Positions 6,865 to 14,443 of a stretch of 23,843 nt of DNA are shown here, one piece after another. The stretch is from positions 1-23,843 of the IMG/VR virus record IMGVR_UViG_3300018906_000010; one strand, given 5' to 3'. The translations under genes were made by a program, and so were the position numbers. Below the pieces are notes generated by a model. The model made no database searches and was not told where the DNA came from. It worked only from the letters and a program-made list of their open reading frames with translations. The number at the start of each line of letters is the position of its first letter. The stretch's first letter is position 1. This stretch comes from a virus.

Positions 6865-7125
6865 ATGACTCAAGCTGAAAAATATATTCAAGAGAAGAAT
6901 ACTGAGAACAAAACCTTCGTGATCATTGAAGGCTGGGGCGAGTCTAGCTATCTTGCTAAAAGTAAGTACGGGCTGAGGTCAAACCCGTATAAAGCTGTAA
7001 ATCACTCGATCGCTCTTGAGAAGGCAATCATGGTCTGCCCTGACCATGATGAGGTAGAAACCATTCACTTCAATGGAGAGTGTATCTATGCCCGCACCGT
7101 ATGGCCTTTTAACTTGTTGCTATGA
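6865..7125 (+). CDS. Small protein E, unknown function
   Basis: This 86-residue protein starts at ATG 6865, and its stop overlaps the start of the minor head gene (ATGA at 7122-7125). The sequence is mixed alpha-beta: a charged N-terminal helix (MTQAEKYIQEKNTENKT), a strand (FVIIEGWG), a helix around KAVNHSIALEKAIMV, and a C-terminal strand part with HFNGECIYARTVWPF. There is no signal peptide or membrane span. I do not recognise the family. Unlike genes A-C it shows no copy of the junction repeat at either end. It may have arrived by a different route or be an older resident. Confidence 0.6.
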   Translation: MTQAEKYIQEKNTENKTFVIIEGWGESSYLAKSKYGLRSNPYKAVNHSIALEKAIMVCPDHDEVETIHFNGECIYARTVWPFNLLL

Positions 7126-7796
7126 CAGGACAACTCATTGGTGGCACTCGCACGACACTGGAATACGTCAAGACTCTAGGGCAATTCCGCAACGCTCAGA
7201 ATAAGCGGTTTGTCGATCGCGCCACCGTCCTGCAAGTCGTTGACACAGAGGCACAGCGCACAGCGCTCCAACTGCAAGGGCACACACGGTTGATGGCATC
7301 GGGCAAAATCAGCCTCTCTGAATGGCAAGAACGGATGGCAGCTAGCGTCAAGAGTAGCCACTTAAGGCAAGCCCTTATGGGCAGTGGTGGCAAGCTCCAG
7401 ATGACCCAGCAGCAGTATGGTTTTGTCGGTAGTAGGTTGGCGAAAGAGTATCAGGCGATCGACCAGTTTGCACAGGCTTTAGCCAGAGGAGAAGTTACCG
7501 AGAAGCAAGCTTTGGCGAGGGCAGCACAGTACGGGCGATCGACCGCGCTATCATTCCATCAAGCTGAGAAAGTGACACGGATTAGAGATGGCTTTGTGGG
7601 TAAGCGCAGTCTCGATCCACAGGCTAGGCACTGCGAGGAATGCCCCATCTACAGCACACAGGGTCAATTCGTACCTGCTGCTGAGATTGTACCAACTGGC
7701 ACCAACTGTAGCTGCTCAGGACGATGCCGTTGTCTTGTGGTCTGGAAGAAACCGCGATCGCTTAATATTGATAGCAGCAATCTTTTAGCAGGTTAG
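7122..7796 (+). CDS. Minor head / head morphogenesis protein
   Basis: This 224-residue protein lies in the slot usually filled by a minor head (SPP1 gp7 or Mu F-type) protein, between portal and scaffold. It is helical for most of its length, with many Arg/Gln residues. From residue 168 it has a cysteine-rich end: ARHCEECP, and later NCSCSGRCRC (Cys 171, 174, 196, 198, 202, 204), likely to bind zinc. Minor head proteins often end in a small Cys/His cluster of this sort ('P.G..C.C...CRC'). It is typically a low-copy factor binding the portal inside the capsid. The start at ATG 7122 is fixed by the four-base overlap with the previous stop. Family membership is inferred. Confidence 0.6.
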   Translation: MTGQLIGGTRTTLEYVKTLGQFRNAQNKRFVDRATVLQVVDTEAQRTALQLQGHTRLMASGKISLSEWQERMAASVKSSHLRQALMGSGGKLQMTQQQYGFVGSRLAKEYQAIDQFAQALARGEVTEKQALARAAQYGRSTALSFHQAEKVTRIRDGFVGKRSLDPQARHCEECPIYSTQGQFVPAAEIVPTGTNCSCSGRCRCLVVWKKPRSLNIDSSNLLAG

Positions 7797-7798
7797 CA

Positions 7799-8185
7799 AT
7801 GAACGACACCCCTGAGCCAAGCCTAGCTAGTGAAGTGTTAAGAGAGGAAGGTTTTGGGCTACCATCCAAGCCAGAGAAAGCACCAACTTTAACAAATGAA
7901 GATGCTAAGGTATGGCTCATTCAACATCTCGCCGATCGCTTCAGTTTGGATGGCGACACTGTCAAAGCGAAGATTAAAACATGGCAAGAAGAAAGAAACG
8001 CTGAAGCCAAAGCCCATCTTTTAGAGTACGGGAAAAGTATTCCTGGTGGCATTCCTGATTCTGTGACCCGTGAATTAGAAGCCATAAATCATGAAGATTC
8101 ATCGGCTTGGATAGTGAGTTTAGTCAGAACTGGTCAACGTGAATTTTACTTGGAAGGCGAAAGGTTATACGATCGCTGGATTTAA
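7799..8185 (+). CDS. Unknown protein between minor head and scaffold genes
   Basis: This 128-residue protein starts at ATG 7799, two bases after the previous stop. It opens with a Pro/Glu-rich segment (MNDTPEPSLASEVLREEGF), then has helices (DAKVWLIQHLADRF; GDTVKAKIKTWQEERNAEAKA) and a C-terminal part ending REFYLEGERLYDRWI. It is acidic, without membrane segments or cysteines. I do not recognise it. Its position inside the head operon suggests an assembly factor. An 80-base spacer follows before the scaffold gene, so it may end a transcription sub-unit. Confidence 0.6.
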   Translation: MNDTPEPSLASEVLREEGFGLPSKPEKAPTLTNEDAKVWLIQHLADRFSLDGDTVKAKIKTWQEERNAEAKAHLLEYGKSIPGGIPDSVTRELEAINHEDSSAWIVSLVRTGQREFYLEGERLYDRWI

Positions 8186-8265
8186 CAAGCGATCGCGCTT
8201 AAGATCGCCATCTCATAGCGCTTAGGGCATAATATTGCTATAGCTCTTGACAACTTACCCGACAC

Positions 8266-8970
8266 ATGGATCTTCAAGCCGCTCTTGCCGCGATTCAAAA
8301 CTGTGATGCTTTGCCTAACCGTGCCGATATTTATGCTGCTGTAAGTAGTGAAATTGGCAAACTGAAGCCGCTTGAAGAGGAGCGCACAGCCGTTCTAACT
8401 CATAAGGCTGAAATCTTAAACGAGAAAAAGAAGCTGCAACAAAAGTTTGAGCAACTTCAAAAGCTGCTTGAAGAAACAGTGTCAAACGTGGCAGAAGGCG
8501 AGACAGTTGAAGAGAAACTGAGCAAGATAAAAGATCTCACCACTAAGTTGAGTGAGGCAGAAGCAGCGCGTACTACCGCAGAAACAAAACTGGCTGAAAC
8601 TGAAGCCAAGATGAACGACTTTGAAAAAGGTCTAACTTATCAACGTGTTGCTGCCAAAGTTGGAACGAATGCAGATGCATTGGCAACTTTAATCAATCTA
8701 CCGAGCGATCGGTTCCTGATTGAAGACAATGATGTTTTTGTTCTTGATGAGGCGAAAACAAATAAAAAGCCTTTAAGAGAACACGCTCAAGGGCTAGGTA
8801 GTTGGGTCGAAAACGCTTTGTTCCCTGCGGCACCTACACCAACTGGCAACGATCAGCCTCCACGTAGAACACCGTCAGCGCCACCGACATCAAGTGAGAA
8901 ACCTACTGTTAACGCTAACACCATTTTGGCTAGCACCTTTACTGGCCCACCTAAAAAGAAAACAGCATAG
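8266..8970 (+). CDS. Scaffolding protein (putative)
   Basis: This 234-residue protein has a long coiled coil (about residues 30-125, with KLQQKFEQLQKLLEE and KLSEAEAARTTAETKLAETE), a short folded segment, and a disordered Pro/Thr-rich C-terminus ending GPPKKKTA. A coiled coil plus a basic C-terminal tail is the layout of many capsid scaffolds, whose tail binds the inner capsid surface. The gene lies two genes before the major capsid protein, the standard position. No maturation protease was seen in the window. Its ATG 8266 lacks a clear Shine-Dalgarno sequence. TTGACA at 8247-8252 resembles a -35 box, but no matching -10 is evident. Confidence 0.65.
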   Translation: MDLQAALAAIQNCDALPNRADIYAAVSSEIGKLKPLEEERTAVLTHKAEILNEKKKLQQKFEQLQKLLEETVSNVAEGETVEEKLSKIKDLTTKLSEAEAARTTAETKLAETEAKMNDFEKGLTYQRVAAKVGTNADALATLINLPSDRFLIEDNDVFVLDEAKTNKKPLREHAQGLGSWVENALFPAAPTPTGNDQPPRRTPSAPPTSSEKPTVNANTILASTFTGPPKKKTA

Positions 8971-8998
8971 TTGCGCTTTTCTAAACTTGGGTTACATT

Positions 8999-9014
8999 AG
9001 TCTCAGATGAGACT
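8999..9014. promoter_or_regulatory. Dyad symmetry in the scaffold-decoration gap
   Basis: AGTCTCA-GA-TGAGACT is a 7-base perfect dyad with a two-base centre, 29 bases after the scaffold stop and followed by the A/T-rich GTATTAAAAAAC. It has no T-run, so it is not a terminator on the plus strand. It could be an operator or a small mRNA hairpin. I found no convincing promoter boxes around it. Confidence 0.3.
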
Positions 9015-9073
9015 GTATTAAAAAACTTAAGGTTACTGTGTAGCCAAGCACTTTGCTCCGTGAGCGCCACCAG

Positions 9074-9126
9074 ACCCTTTGTGAGGGGAAGGATTCAACC
9101 CCTATCCCACACAAAGGGTTTCTTTT
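9074..9126 (+). terminator. Terminator-like hairpin ending at the decoration gene start
   Basis: ACCCTTTGTG (9074-9083) pairs perfectly with CACAAAGGGT (9110-9119), and inside it AGGGG (9084-9088) pairs with CCCCT (9099-9103). TTTCTTTT then runs to the ATG at 9127. This is the shape of a factor-independent terminator. The 3' arm also contains the only Shine-Dalgarno-like bases (AAGGG, 9114-9118) before ATG 9127, so the hairpin may instead, or also, control translation of the next gene. Confidence 0.6.
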
Positions 9127-9801
9127 ATGCGTCCTCGCGTTTTAGCCAAGTCATTCGATCGGGTGTCGCCTGCATGGTCAGGCACACCGCAACATCAACC
9201 CAAAGTACTCGTCCCCGGTGGCGCATTTCTCAATGCTGCTGCTTTTACTGCGTCCAGTAATGCGATCGTCGTTACCGTTAGTGCCAATGCCGCTGCCAAT
9301 GCAACCTCTGTCACCGTCACGGCATTAACTGACAATAGAGCCGAGACGACCAATACAAGCATTCTGATTCCGGCTGGTACGCTCCTTGACTTCACAGGTG
9401 CGGGCAAGTACGCCAAGCTCACCGCCAACGCCATGAAAGGCGCAACCACGATCGCTGTTGAAGCCTTGCCACAAGCTTTAGTCGCTACTGACAGCGCTAG
9501 CTATAACCCATCCGGTAGCCGATCGCTCTATGTGGAAGCAGGCACTTTGATTGGTCGCACTTATGCCGAACGTGAGGCGGGCATAGGTTATGGTCCTGCG
9601 GATGTAACGACACCAGACGACGAGATCCATCTGCTGTTCTTTGACGTACATAACGCCTTTGACGATCCAGAGTGCGAGATGTACATGGCGAAAGCTGGGA
9701 ATGTTCTTTACGAAAACTTTCTACCGAATTGGGCAAGTCTTCCTACCCCTCAAAAGACTTGGATTCGAGCAAATTACAACTGCCTTAAAGGGCAAGCATA
9801 G
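9127..9801 (+). CDS. Capsid decoration-like protein (putative)
   Basis: This 224-residue protein lies immediately before the major capsid gene (13-base gap). An N-terminal arm (residues 1-35) leads into a Thr/Val/Ala-rich beta region with ANAAANATSVTVTAL and LIPAGTLLDF. The second half has VEAGTLIGRTYAEREAG, DDEIHLLFFDV and a C-terminal helix after ENFLPNWASLP. The 'aGtliGRty.er....GyGP' and 'ENfLP.W' segments resemble small head-decoration-type proteins encoded next to capsid genes in siphoviruses and cyanobacterial prophages, but I could not confirm the family. ATG 9127 directly follows the T-rich tail of the hairpin, and its ribosome site lies within the hairpin arm. Confidence 0.55.
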   Translation: MRPRVLAKSFDRVSPAWSGTPQHQPKVLVPGGAFLNAAAFTASSNAIVVTVSANAAANATSVTVTALTDNRAETTNTSILIPAGTLLDFTGAGKYAKLTANAMKGATTIAVEALPQALVATDSASYNPSGSRSLYVEAGTLIGRTYAEREAGIGYGPADVTTPDDEIHLLFFDVHNAFDDPECEMYMAKAGNVLYENFLPNWASLPTPQKTWIRANYNCLKGQA

Positions 9802-9814
9802 GAGGACTTGAACA

Positions 9815-10945
9815 ATGGCAGATATTTGGAGTTTGATGCGCGAACTGATCGAGTCGGATGAACCGATGGCGATCGCTCGTAATCCAATGGTGCAATTCGG
9901 TACAGAACAGAGACGCTACTTAGGATCTACGCTGCTACCAGAGCGCCTAGTACCGGAAAACGAATTTACTGAAGATCGGATTGTTTACTTTAGCGTGGTA
10001 GCAAACGACGCTACCCGTTACTCAGAACCGCAACTGAAAAAAGGTGAGTTGATCGGTAGTTTCTCCGTGAGACTGGGTGAGATTGATATTGCCCGCCAAC
10101 TGACAGGGAAAGATTTTGATAATATCCGCAGAGTTGCCGCTGACAATCCTGACGCTGCCAAGCGATCGCTGATTAATTGGCTCAACATCGCTTGCAATTT
10201 GGCACTGGTGGAAAAAGCGGAAGCGCAACGCTGGCAAGCAATGTGTAAGGCAACAATCACGATTTCTCAGTTGGATGAGGAACCTTACGATATTGCCATT
10301 TCTAATCCTGAAGGGCATCGCATCACCGTACCGGGTGGAACAGTCGGCAACCCTGCGGGCTGGTATGAAACTGATGGCACTTACGATCCGTTTGACGACA
10401 TCTTTAAGCAGGTGACATTGCTAGCTGACAAAGGCTACCAAGTCAATCGAATGATCGGCGACACCCAGATTCTCTCAGCGCTTGCTAACAACCCTGCTGT
10501 GAAGCAGCGAGTGGGGATGCTGAGTATCAACAATGGCGGGCTAACGTCTCGCGTCGGTCTAGCTGATGCCGCTTCCATCAATGCTTATTTGACAGGAAAC
10601 ATGGGTTTACCAGCAATGGAGATCTATGACACGACCTATCGAACTCAGTTGGGTACTCAGTTCTTTAAGCCACGCGGCTCGTTGGTCTTGTGTGCTGCAA
10701 CAGGTCGAACTGAAGAGTTCATGACCGGGACAGATGGCGGTGAGTTTGAGATTGTGGAAAACACACTGGGCTACTACGCGATCGGTACTGCCGTTGGCGA
10801 AGATCGCCCCGGTCGTGTGATTCGGGCACGCTCTAGCAATATGAAACCCGTGGGGATGGATGCTCAAGGCTTCGCGACGGCGCTAGCCGTCATTCAAGAA
10901 CCAGAAAGTTTAGCTGTCATTAACGTCAGTAAGCCCACACCATAG
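9815..10945 (+). CDS. Major capsid protein (HK97 fold, lambda E-like)
   Basis: This 376-residue protein forms the icosahedral shell. ATG 9815 follows a strong ribosome site (AGGAGG). Length and order fit the lambda gpE-like family of HK97-fold capsid proteins: an N-terminal segment with LIESDEPMAIARNPMVQ, an E-loop/P-domain region with NDATRYSEPQLKKGELIGSF (about residues 64-83), a spine helix (DNPDAAKRSLINWLNIACNL), and a late A-domain part with GDTQILSALANNP, IYDTTYRTQLGTQFFKPRG and a C-terminal RPGRVIRARSSNMKPVG. There is no N-terminal protease-delta domain, consistent with a separate scaffold gene. A GTG-started gene follows nine bases later. Confidence 0.85.
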   Translation: MADIWSLMRELIESDEPMAIARNPMVQFGTEQRRYLGSTLLPERLVPENEFTEDRIVYFSVVANDATRYSEPQLKKGELIGSFSVRLGEIDIARQLTGKDFDNIRRVAADNPDAAKRSLINWLNIACNLALVEKAEAQRWQAMCKATITISQLDEEPYDIAISNPEGHRITVPGGTVGNPAGWYETDGTYDPFDDIFKQVTLLADKGYQVNRMIGDTQILSALANNPAVKQRVGMLSINNGGLTSRVGLADAASINAYLTGNMGLPAMEIYDTTYRTQLGTQFFKPRGSLVLCAATGRTEEFMTGTDGGEFEIVENTLGYYAIGTAVGEDRPGRVIRARSSNMKPVGMDAQGFATALAVIQEPESLAVINVSKPTP

Positions 10946-10954
10946 GAGTGCTAA

Positions 10955-11341
10955 GTGAAAACAACCTTAGACAAAAGCTACGGGTGGAAAGGTCAGTTTT
11001 ACCCAGAAGGTGAGGCTGACATTCCTGACGATTTGGCAGAAGCGCTAGGGCTAACGGTACAACCGATCGCGCCAATCGAAAACCCTACAACTGAGGAGGT
11101 AACGCCATCCATCGAGGGGCAGGGAGAAACAGAATCGCCGTCACCGCAAACCATCGCGATCAATACGGCTACGGCTGAAGCGATCGCTGATGGTTTAAGT
11201 GGCGTTGGGCTAAAGGTGGCAAGGCAACTTGTCATGCTACGAAATACCCGACCCGATCAACGCTTCACTAGTATTGATGATTTGAAAACCATCAGTCGTG
11301 TTGATTGGGATGCGTTAGCCCCTCAAATCTCTTTTGACTAA
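10955..11341 (+). CDS. Helix-hairpin-helix protein after the capsid gene
   Basis: This 128-residue protein starts at GTG 10955, with TAGGAG eight bases upstream. Residues 1-35 are a short domain (SYGWKGQFYPEGEADIPDDL) of a type seen in small phage head proteins. An acidic Pro/Ser/Thr linker follows. Residues 69-125 form a helix-hairpin-helix unit of the ComEA type: INTATAEAIADGLSGVGLKV with the G-V-G hairpin (83-85), then a second helix and SIDDLKTISRVDWDALAPQI. This fold binds the DNA backbone without sequence preference, so the protein may contact packaged DNA at the neck. It is the last rightward head gene and meets the convergent connector-like gene with a four-base overlap (CTAA). Confidence 0.75.
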   Translation: MKTTLDKSYGWKGQFYPEGEADIPDDLAEALGLTVQPIAPIENPTTEEVTPSIEGQGETESPSPQTIAINTATAEAIADGLSGVGLKVARQLVMLRNTRPDQRFTSIDDLKTISRVDWDALAPQISFD

Positions 11342-11781
11342 GAAGTGATGCGATGGGTGAGGCTTTGAGTGCTAAACAGGGGCGAGCGGCGTGAGTTAGG
11401 GAAAATCAAAGCTCTTAAAGCGGCGATCGTCTGACTAAGTGCCTGTTGCACCGACGCAACGCTACCACCCGATCCATAGGTCACACTGTACTCACCATCG
11501 ACATTCGTAGAAACAACATTGCCACTACCGTCAGCCTGTCCTGTTTTGATCAGCTTCTCATATTTGGTAATGTCTTCAAGCATGGTTTGAATGCGACTGA
11601 TAAAGTTTGAGCCTTTAGTCAGGTCGATCGCTGCCAAAGCTTCGACTCTAGTGAAAACAGCGTCGAAACTGGTTTCAGGATCGAGCCTTAACACTGAAAC
11701 AATTTGGGTGATTTCGTCGGTATCAAGCATAGTTTGAAGTTCTTTTGTTGATGCGATCGTAACCGCTAATGACCTTCCCAC
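11338..11781 (-). CDS. Head-tail connector-like protein (putative, gp6-like)
   Basis: This 147-residue frame starts at GTG 11781. An internal ATG at 11730 (MLDTDEITQIVSVLRLDP) may be the real start, giving 130 residues. The sequence follows the pattern of small gp6-like head-tail connectors: N-terminal helices that contact the portal, a middle helix (SRIQTMLEDITKYEKLIKTG), then a strand motif DGEYSVTYGSGG and a C-terminal helix (QQALSQTIAALRALIFP). Such connectors normally follow the capsid gene on the same strand. Here it is reversed and converges on it. It reads toward the left-end neck genes, though 10.4 kb away. The family call is by pattern only. Confidence 0.5.
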   Translation of the reverse strand: MGRSLAVTIASTKELQTMLDTDEITQIVSVLRLDPETSFDAVFTRVEALAAIDLTKGSNFISRIQTMLEDITKYEKLIKTGQADGSGNVVSTNVDGEYSVTYGSGGSVASVQQALSQTIAALRALIFPNSRRSPLFSTQSLTHRITS

Positions 11782-11881
11782 TCATTAATCTAGCCACAGC
11801 CGATCGCCTCTGCCCATGCAGCAGGAGAGTTAACGGGATGGGCTTGCAGGTGAGTCGGTTGAGCGCGATCGAGGCTTACTA

Positions 11882-14059
11882 ATGTCATATACAGGGCTAA
11901 CGGTTGATAGCACAACGAACGGTGTAGATTTTATTGCCTCCCATAAAACGGGGTTGGTGGCAACAATTTCGGGTGAAGTTTTACAAGTGGCTGGCGGCGG
12001 TAAGTTAATGGGCACGATCGCGATCAGCTATTCACAAATTAGCCTTCTAAATACTCCAAGCACTGTAAACGACTCTGAGTCAGTTTTTTCTTACGGAAGT
12101 TCGCGGTTCAACACGTCGGATCTTTTAAGCATAAGAAATCAATCACACATCCTGCTGTTAAACCCCTGGAACGAAGCCAGGATTTTTATTTCCGAGCTTT
12201 CCGATAGCGCGATCGCTGAAGAAAATAGTATGCCCAGCGCTTTGGTTTATTCGCAAGCAAACGCGATCTTGCGATCGGCTTCTTTTCGAGGCATTAAAAC
12301 GCTTGAGTTTGTCGCTCCACCATCAGTTTTTAGTGATGTATCGCTGCTGAATTGTGGGTTCGGCTTTCTGAATTGGGAAGCCGGAAGGCTAGATCTAATT
12401 GGGATCAATATCCCATCAACCACATCAGGCTATCTAGGGACGATCGGGCAGGGGGCGACCAATAACAGAATTTATCTGTGGAATCCTGCTGCCTATGATT
12501 TCACAAAAACACTCATTACCGAATCAAATGGGGTCGCGTATTTAGGGTACTCCGTATCTTGGAAATTTAAGGATAGTAATGGTGCAGCAGTAAATGACGC
12601 TTTAGTTATTTACCGTGACGATCGCGCTAACATTGGCGGTTCTAAAACGGAACTAGGTCGTTATACGACTAATAGCTCAGGCATTTTAACAGGCACCTAC
12701 GACAGTCAACTTGATACAACTGGCAGTAACATTGCCCGACCGTCGCTTTGGGTGAGGGCAAAGCAAACCTTACAGACAGGTGCTACGGTTGCCCAAAACC
12801 CTCAAGTTATTTATACATTCGATAATGTGGGGGGGATCTATACAGAACGTCCCTATACCGTCCAAAACGTTTCGACTGAGATTGAATTTAGGAGCTATTT
12901 ACACCTAAAACCCTCGCTGCAAGGGACTCCAACGGAGCAAATTGGCAAGATCAATAGCGATAAATCAATCAACTTTTACGTAGACTTAATTTTTATCGTT
13001 GATACAGGCGTTACTCAAACCAACACAACAACCGTTAGCGGCTACTCAGGCGTTGCTCACGCAGCCAACCTGATCACACTTTCGGGTAGTCTGTCGTTGG
13101 CTCAGGCTTATGACTCTAGGAAGCTCTACTGGCGCAACAACGACAATATCACGGCACCTTTGCGAGTCGGTCAGCTAGCCGACTTCGGCTCAACCAATCT
13201 CACGATCGCTTCTGGTGGTACGCTCACGGCTAGCACAGCCAAGTTTAGTGATGGTATCAAATCGAATGGTACCCTGACGCTACTCAGTCCCTCCAGTCTT
13301 ACGGCCTTCTACCAGACTGATAGCGGCTCGATCGCGCTTCAGGCAGCAGGCAACTATAGTGCCATTAAAGGCGTTGTGGGAGCAACGGCGATCGTCACTG
13401 TAGTGGCAGGCACAACCAACCTTAGCGGCTGGACATTCGCCAGTGGTGCAACCATTAACCGAGTTTCTGGTAGTGCCACGGTGATCGTGGATAGTACGAC
13501 TGGTATCACGGCGGGCACAGGTGTTACGGTCATGGTCGCGCCGTCTTCCATTCAGGTCGCAGTGCAAGGTGCCCCAGTCGGGTCTGCGATCGGGGTCTTC
13601 AAAAGTCTCGGCACGGGGAGCATTATCGCCGATCGCGCTCAATTTTTACTCGCTAGTGGCAACAATTCAGGCAACTCTACCCTTGTCTTGAACGCAACTA
13701 TCCCGCTCGATACACCAGCAGCAGGTTTCGTGCGCGTGGTGAGAGCGTCTGGCGTTGAGGATCGTCTAGCCTATACCAGTTATGCAGGCTCAACCTTTAC
13801 ACTCTCAGGGACGCTGCCCGCACCCTACGCAGCAGGCGACGGTGCTTATGTGGGCTACCTGGACGTGCTGGGTTCTGCTACGGGTAGTGAATCCAACACG
13901 ATCCAATACATAGCTGATCGTGATTGTGTGCTGGCAGTGCGTAAAGGGTCAGGCACCGGACGGATTAAAGATCTGCGTCAAGCCTTTGTCATCGTCAACA
14001 GCAGTCAGGTGATTCCGGTATCTGGCATTCTCGATTCGATCAACAACGCTACCGTATAG
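11882..14059 (+). CDS. Large surface / tail-fibre-like structural protein
   Basis: This 725-residue protein is rich in Ser, Thr, Gly, Asn and Val, with almost no cysteine, the composition of beta-rich tail spikes, fibres or virion surface proteins. An N-terminal domain (residues 1-200) resembles a strand-repeat or beta-helix fold. The middle contains a carboxypeptidase-like loop pattern (SWKFKDSNGAAVNDALVIYR). Residues about 455-570 are low-complexity beta repeats (SGSATVIVDSTTGITAGTGV). From residue 591 comes a module with NNSGNSTLVL, GFVRVVRASG and EDRLAYTSYAG that recurs at the end of the 580-residue protein downstream. It starts at ATG 11882, divergent from the connector-like gene. Host contact is a likely role, but no enzyme motif was seen. 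Confidence 0.65.
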   Translation: MSYTGLTVDSTTNGVDFIASHKTGLVATISGEVLQVAGGGKLMGTIAISYSQISLLNTPSTVNDSESVFSYGSSRFNTSDLLSIRNQSHILLLNPWNEARIFISELSDSAIAEENSMPSALVYSQANAILRSASFRGIKTLEFVAPPSVFSDVSLLNCGFGFLNWEAGRLDLIGINIPSTTSGYLGTIGQGATNNRIYLWNPAAYDFTKTLITESNGVAYLGYSVSWKFKDSNGAAVNDALVIYRDDRANIGGSKTELGRYTTNSSGILTGTYDSQLDTTGSNIARPSLWVRAKQTLQTGATVAQNPQVIYTFDNVGGIYTERPYTVQNVSTEIEFRSYLHLKPSLQGTPTEQIGKINSDKSINFYVDLIFIVDTGVTQTNTTTVSGYSGVAHAANLITLSGSLSLAQAYDSRKLYWRNNDNITAPLRVGQLADFGSTNLTIASGGTLTASTAKFSDGIKSNGTLTLLSPSSLTAFYQTDSGSIALQAAGNYSAIKGVVGATAIVTVVAGTTNLSGWTFASGATINRVSGSATVIVDSTTGITAGTGVTVMVAPSSIQVAVQGAPVGSAIGVFKSLGTGSIIADRAQFLLASGNNSGNSTLVLNATIPLDTPAAGFVRVVRASGVEDRLAYTSYAGSTFTLSGTLPAPYAAGDGAYVGYLDVLGSATGSESNTIQYIADRDCVLAVRKGSGTGRIKDLRQAFVIVNSSQVIPVSGILDSINNATV
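13652..14059 (+). repeat. C-terminal module, copy 1
   Basis: This stretch encodes the last 135 residues of the 725-residue protein and is clearly similar, in protein and in DNA, to 17043-17441. Shared landmarks are GNNSGNSTLVL, IPLD-P-GFVRV, EDR-AYTS and LSGTL, followed by a diverged part ending with a D-IN-N segment. Confidence 0.75.
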
Positions 14060-14068
14060 GAGTTTCTG

Positions 14069-14443
14069 ATGCCTTTTCTTGCCGATCGTGTTCTCGATAG
14101 CGGGTTAACAATTCTCACGACAGAAGTTAATCGGCTCGATATTTGTTCCGCAGAACCCACAACCTACGCGGCGGCGACATCGACCAATACGTTGGGCAAT
14201 AGAACGGCACCGTCTGTTGGTTCACCCGCTGCACGATCGCCCAGTGGTCGCAGAGTGACGGTAGCGGCGATCACATCAGGCGGGACGGTGACGGCGAACG
14301 GGACAGCGACCCACTGGGCACTGAGCGACACCGTTAACTCAAGGCTACTGGCGACAGGCGCTCTAAGTTCGAGCCTAGCCGTTACCACCAGTTACTCTTT
14401 TACCACGGCAGCGTTTGACATTGGGATACCAGGAGCGGTTTAA
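14069..14443 (+). CDS. Small structural protein, unknown family
   Basis: This 124-residue protein starts at ATG 14069 with GGAG seven bases upstream. It opens with a helical part (LADRVLDSGLTILTTEVNRL), then a Thr/Ala/Ser-rich region. The C-terminal half is beta-like with VTVAAITSGGTVTANGTATH, TATHWALSD and ALSSSLAVTTSYSFTTAAFD. Short proteins of this layout are frequent among tail or baseplate genes of siphophages and prophages, next to fibre genes. I could not name the family. It is directly followed, without a gap, by the GTG start of the next gene, so the two are probably translationally coupled. Confidence 0.6.
   Translation: MPFLADRVLDSGLTILTTEVNRLDICSAEPTTYAAATSTNTLGNRTAPSVGSPAARSPSGRRVTVAAITSGGTVTANGTATHWALSDTVNSRLLATGALSSSLAVTTSYSFTTAAFDIGIPGAV

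Noticed and set aside
8247-8252. TTGACA as a -35 box before the scaffold gene
   Set aside because: No -10-like sequence lies at the right distance, and the coding start is only 14 bases away.
9040-9119. tRNA-like look of GTGTAGCCAAGC ... GGATTCAACCCCTATCC before the decoration gene
   Set aside because: The T-arm would need a 10-base loop, and no anticodon arm or 7-base acceptor stem can be drawn. The long stem 9074-9083/9110-9119 explains the symmetry better.
927-11330. 8-base direct repeat TCAAATCT at 927-934 and 11323-11330, near both borders of the head module
   Set aside because: An 8-base match between two such border stretches is not rare by chance, and an inversion would predict an inverted rather than a direct repeat. 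I do not use it as evidence for how the module moved.
12961-14400. Minus-strand open frames opposite the fibre-like genes (for example 13280-13642 and 14164-14388)
   Set aside because: They arise from the codon bias of Thr/Ala/Gly-rich genes on the plus strand and have no ribosome sites.
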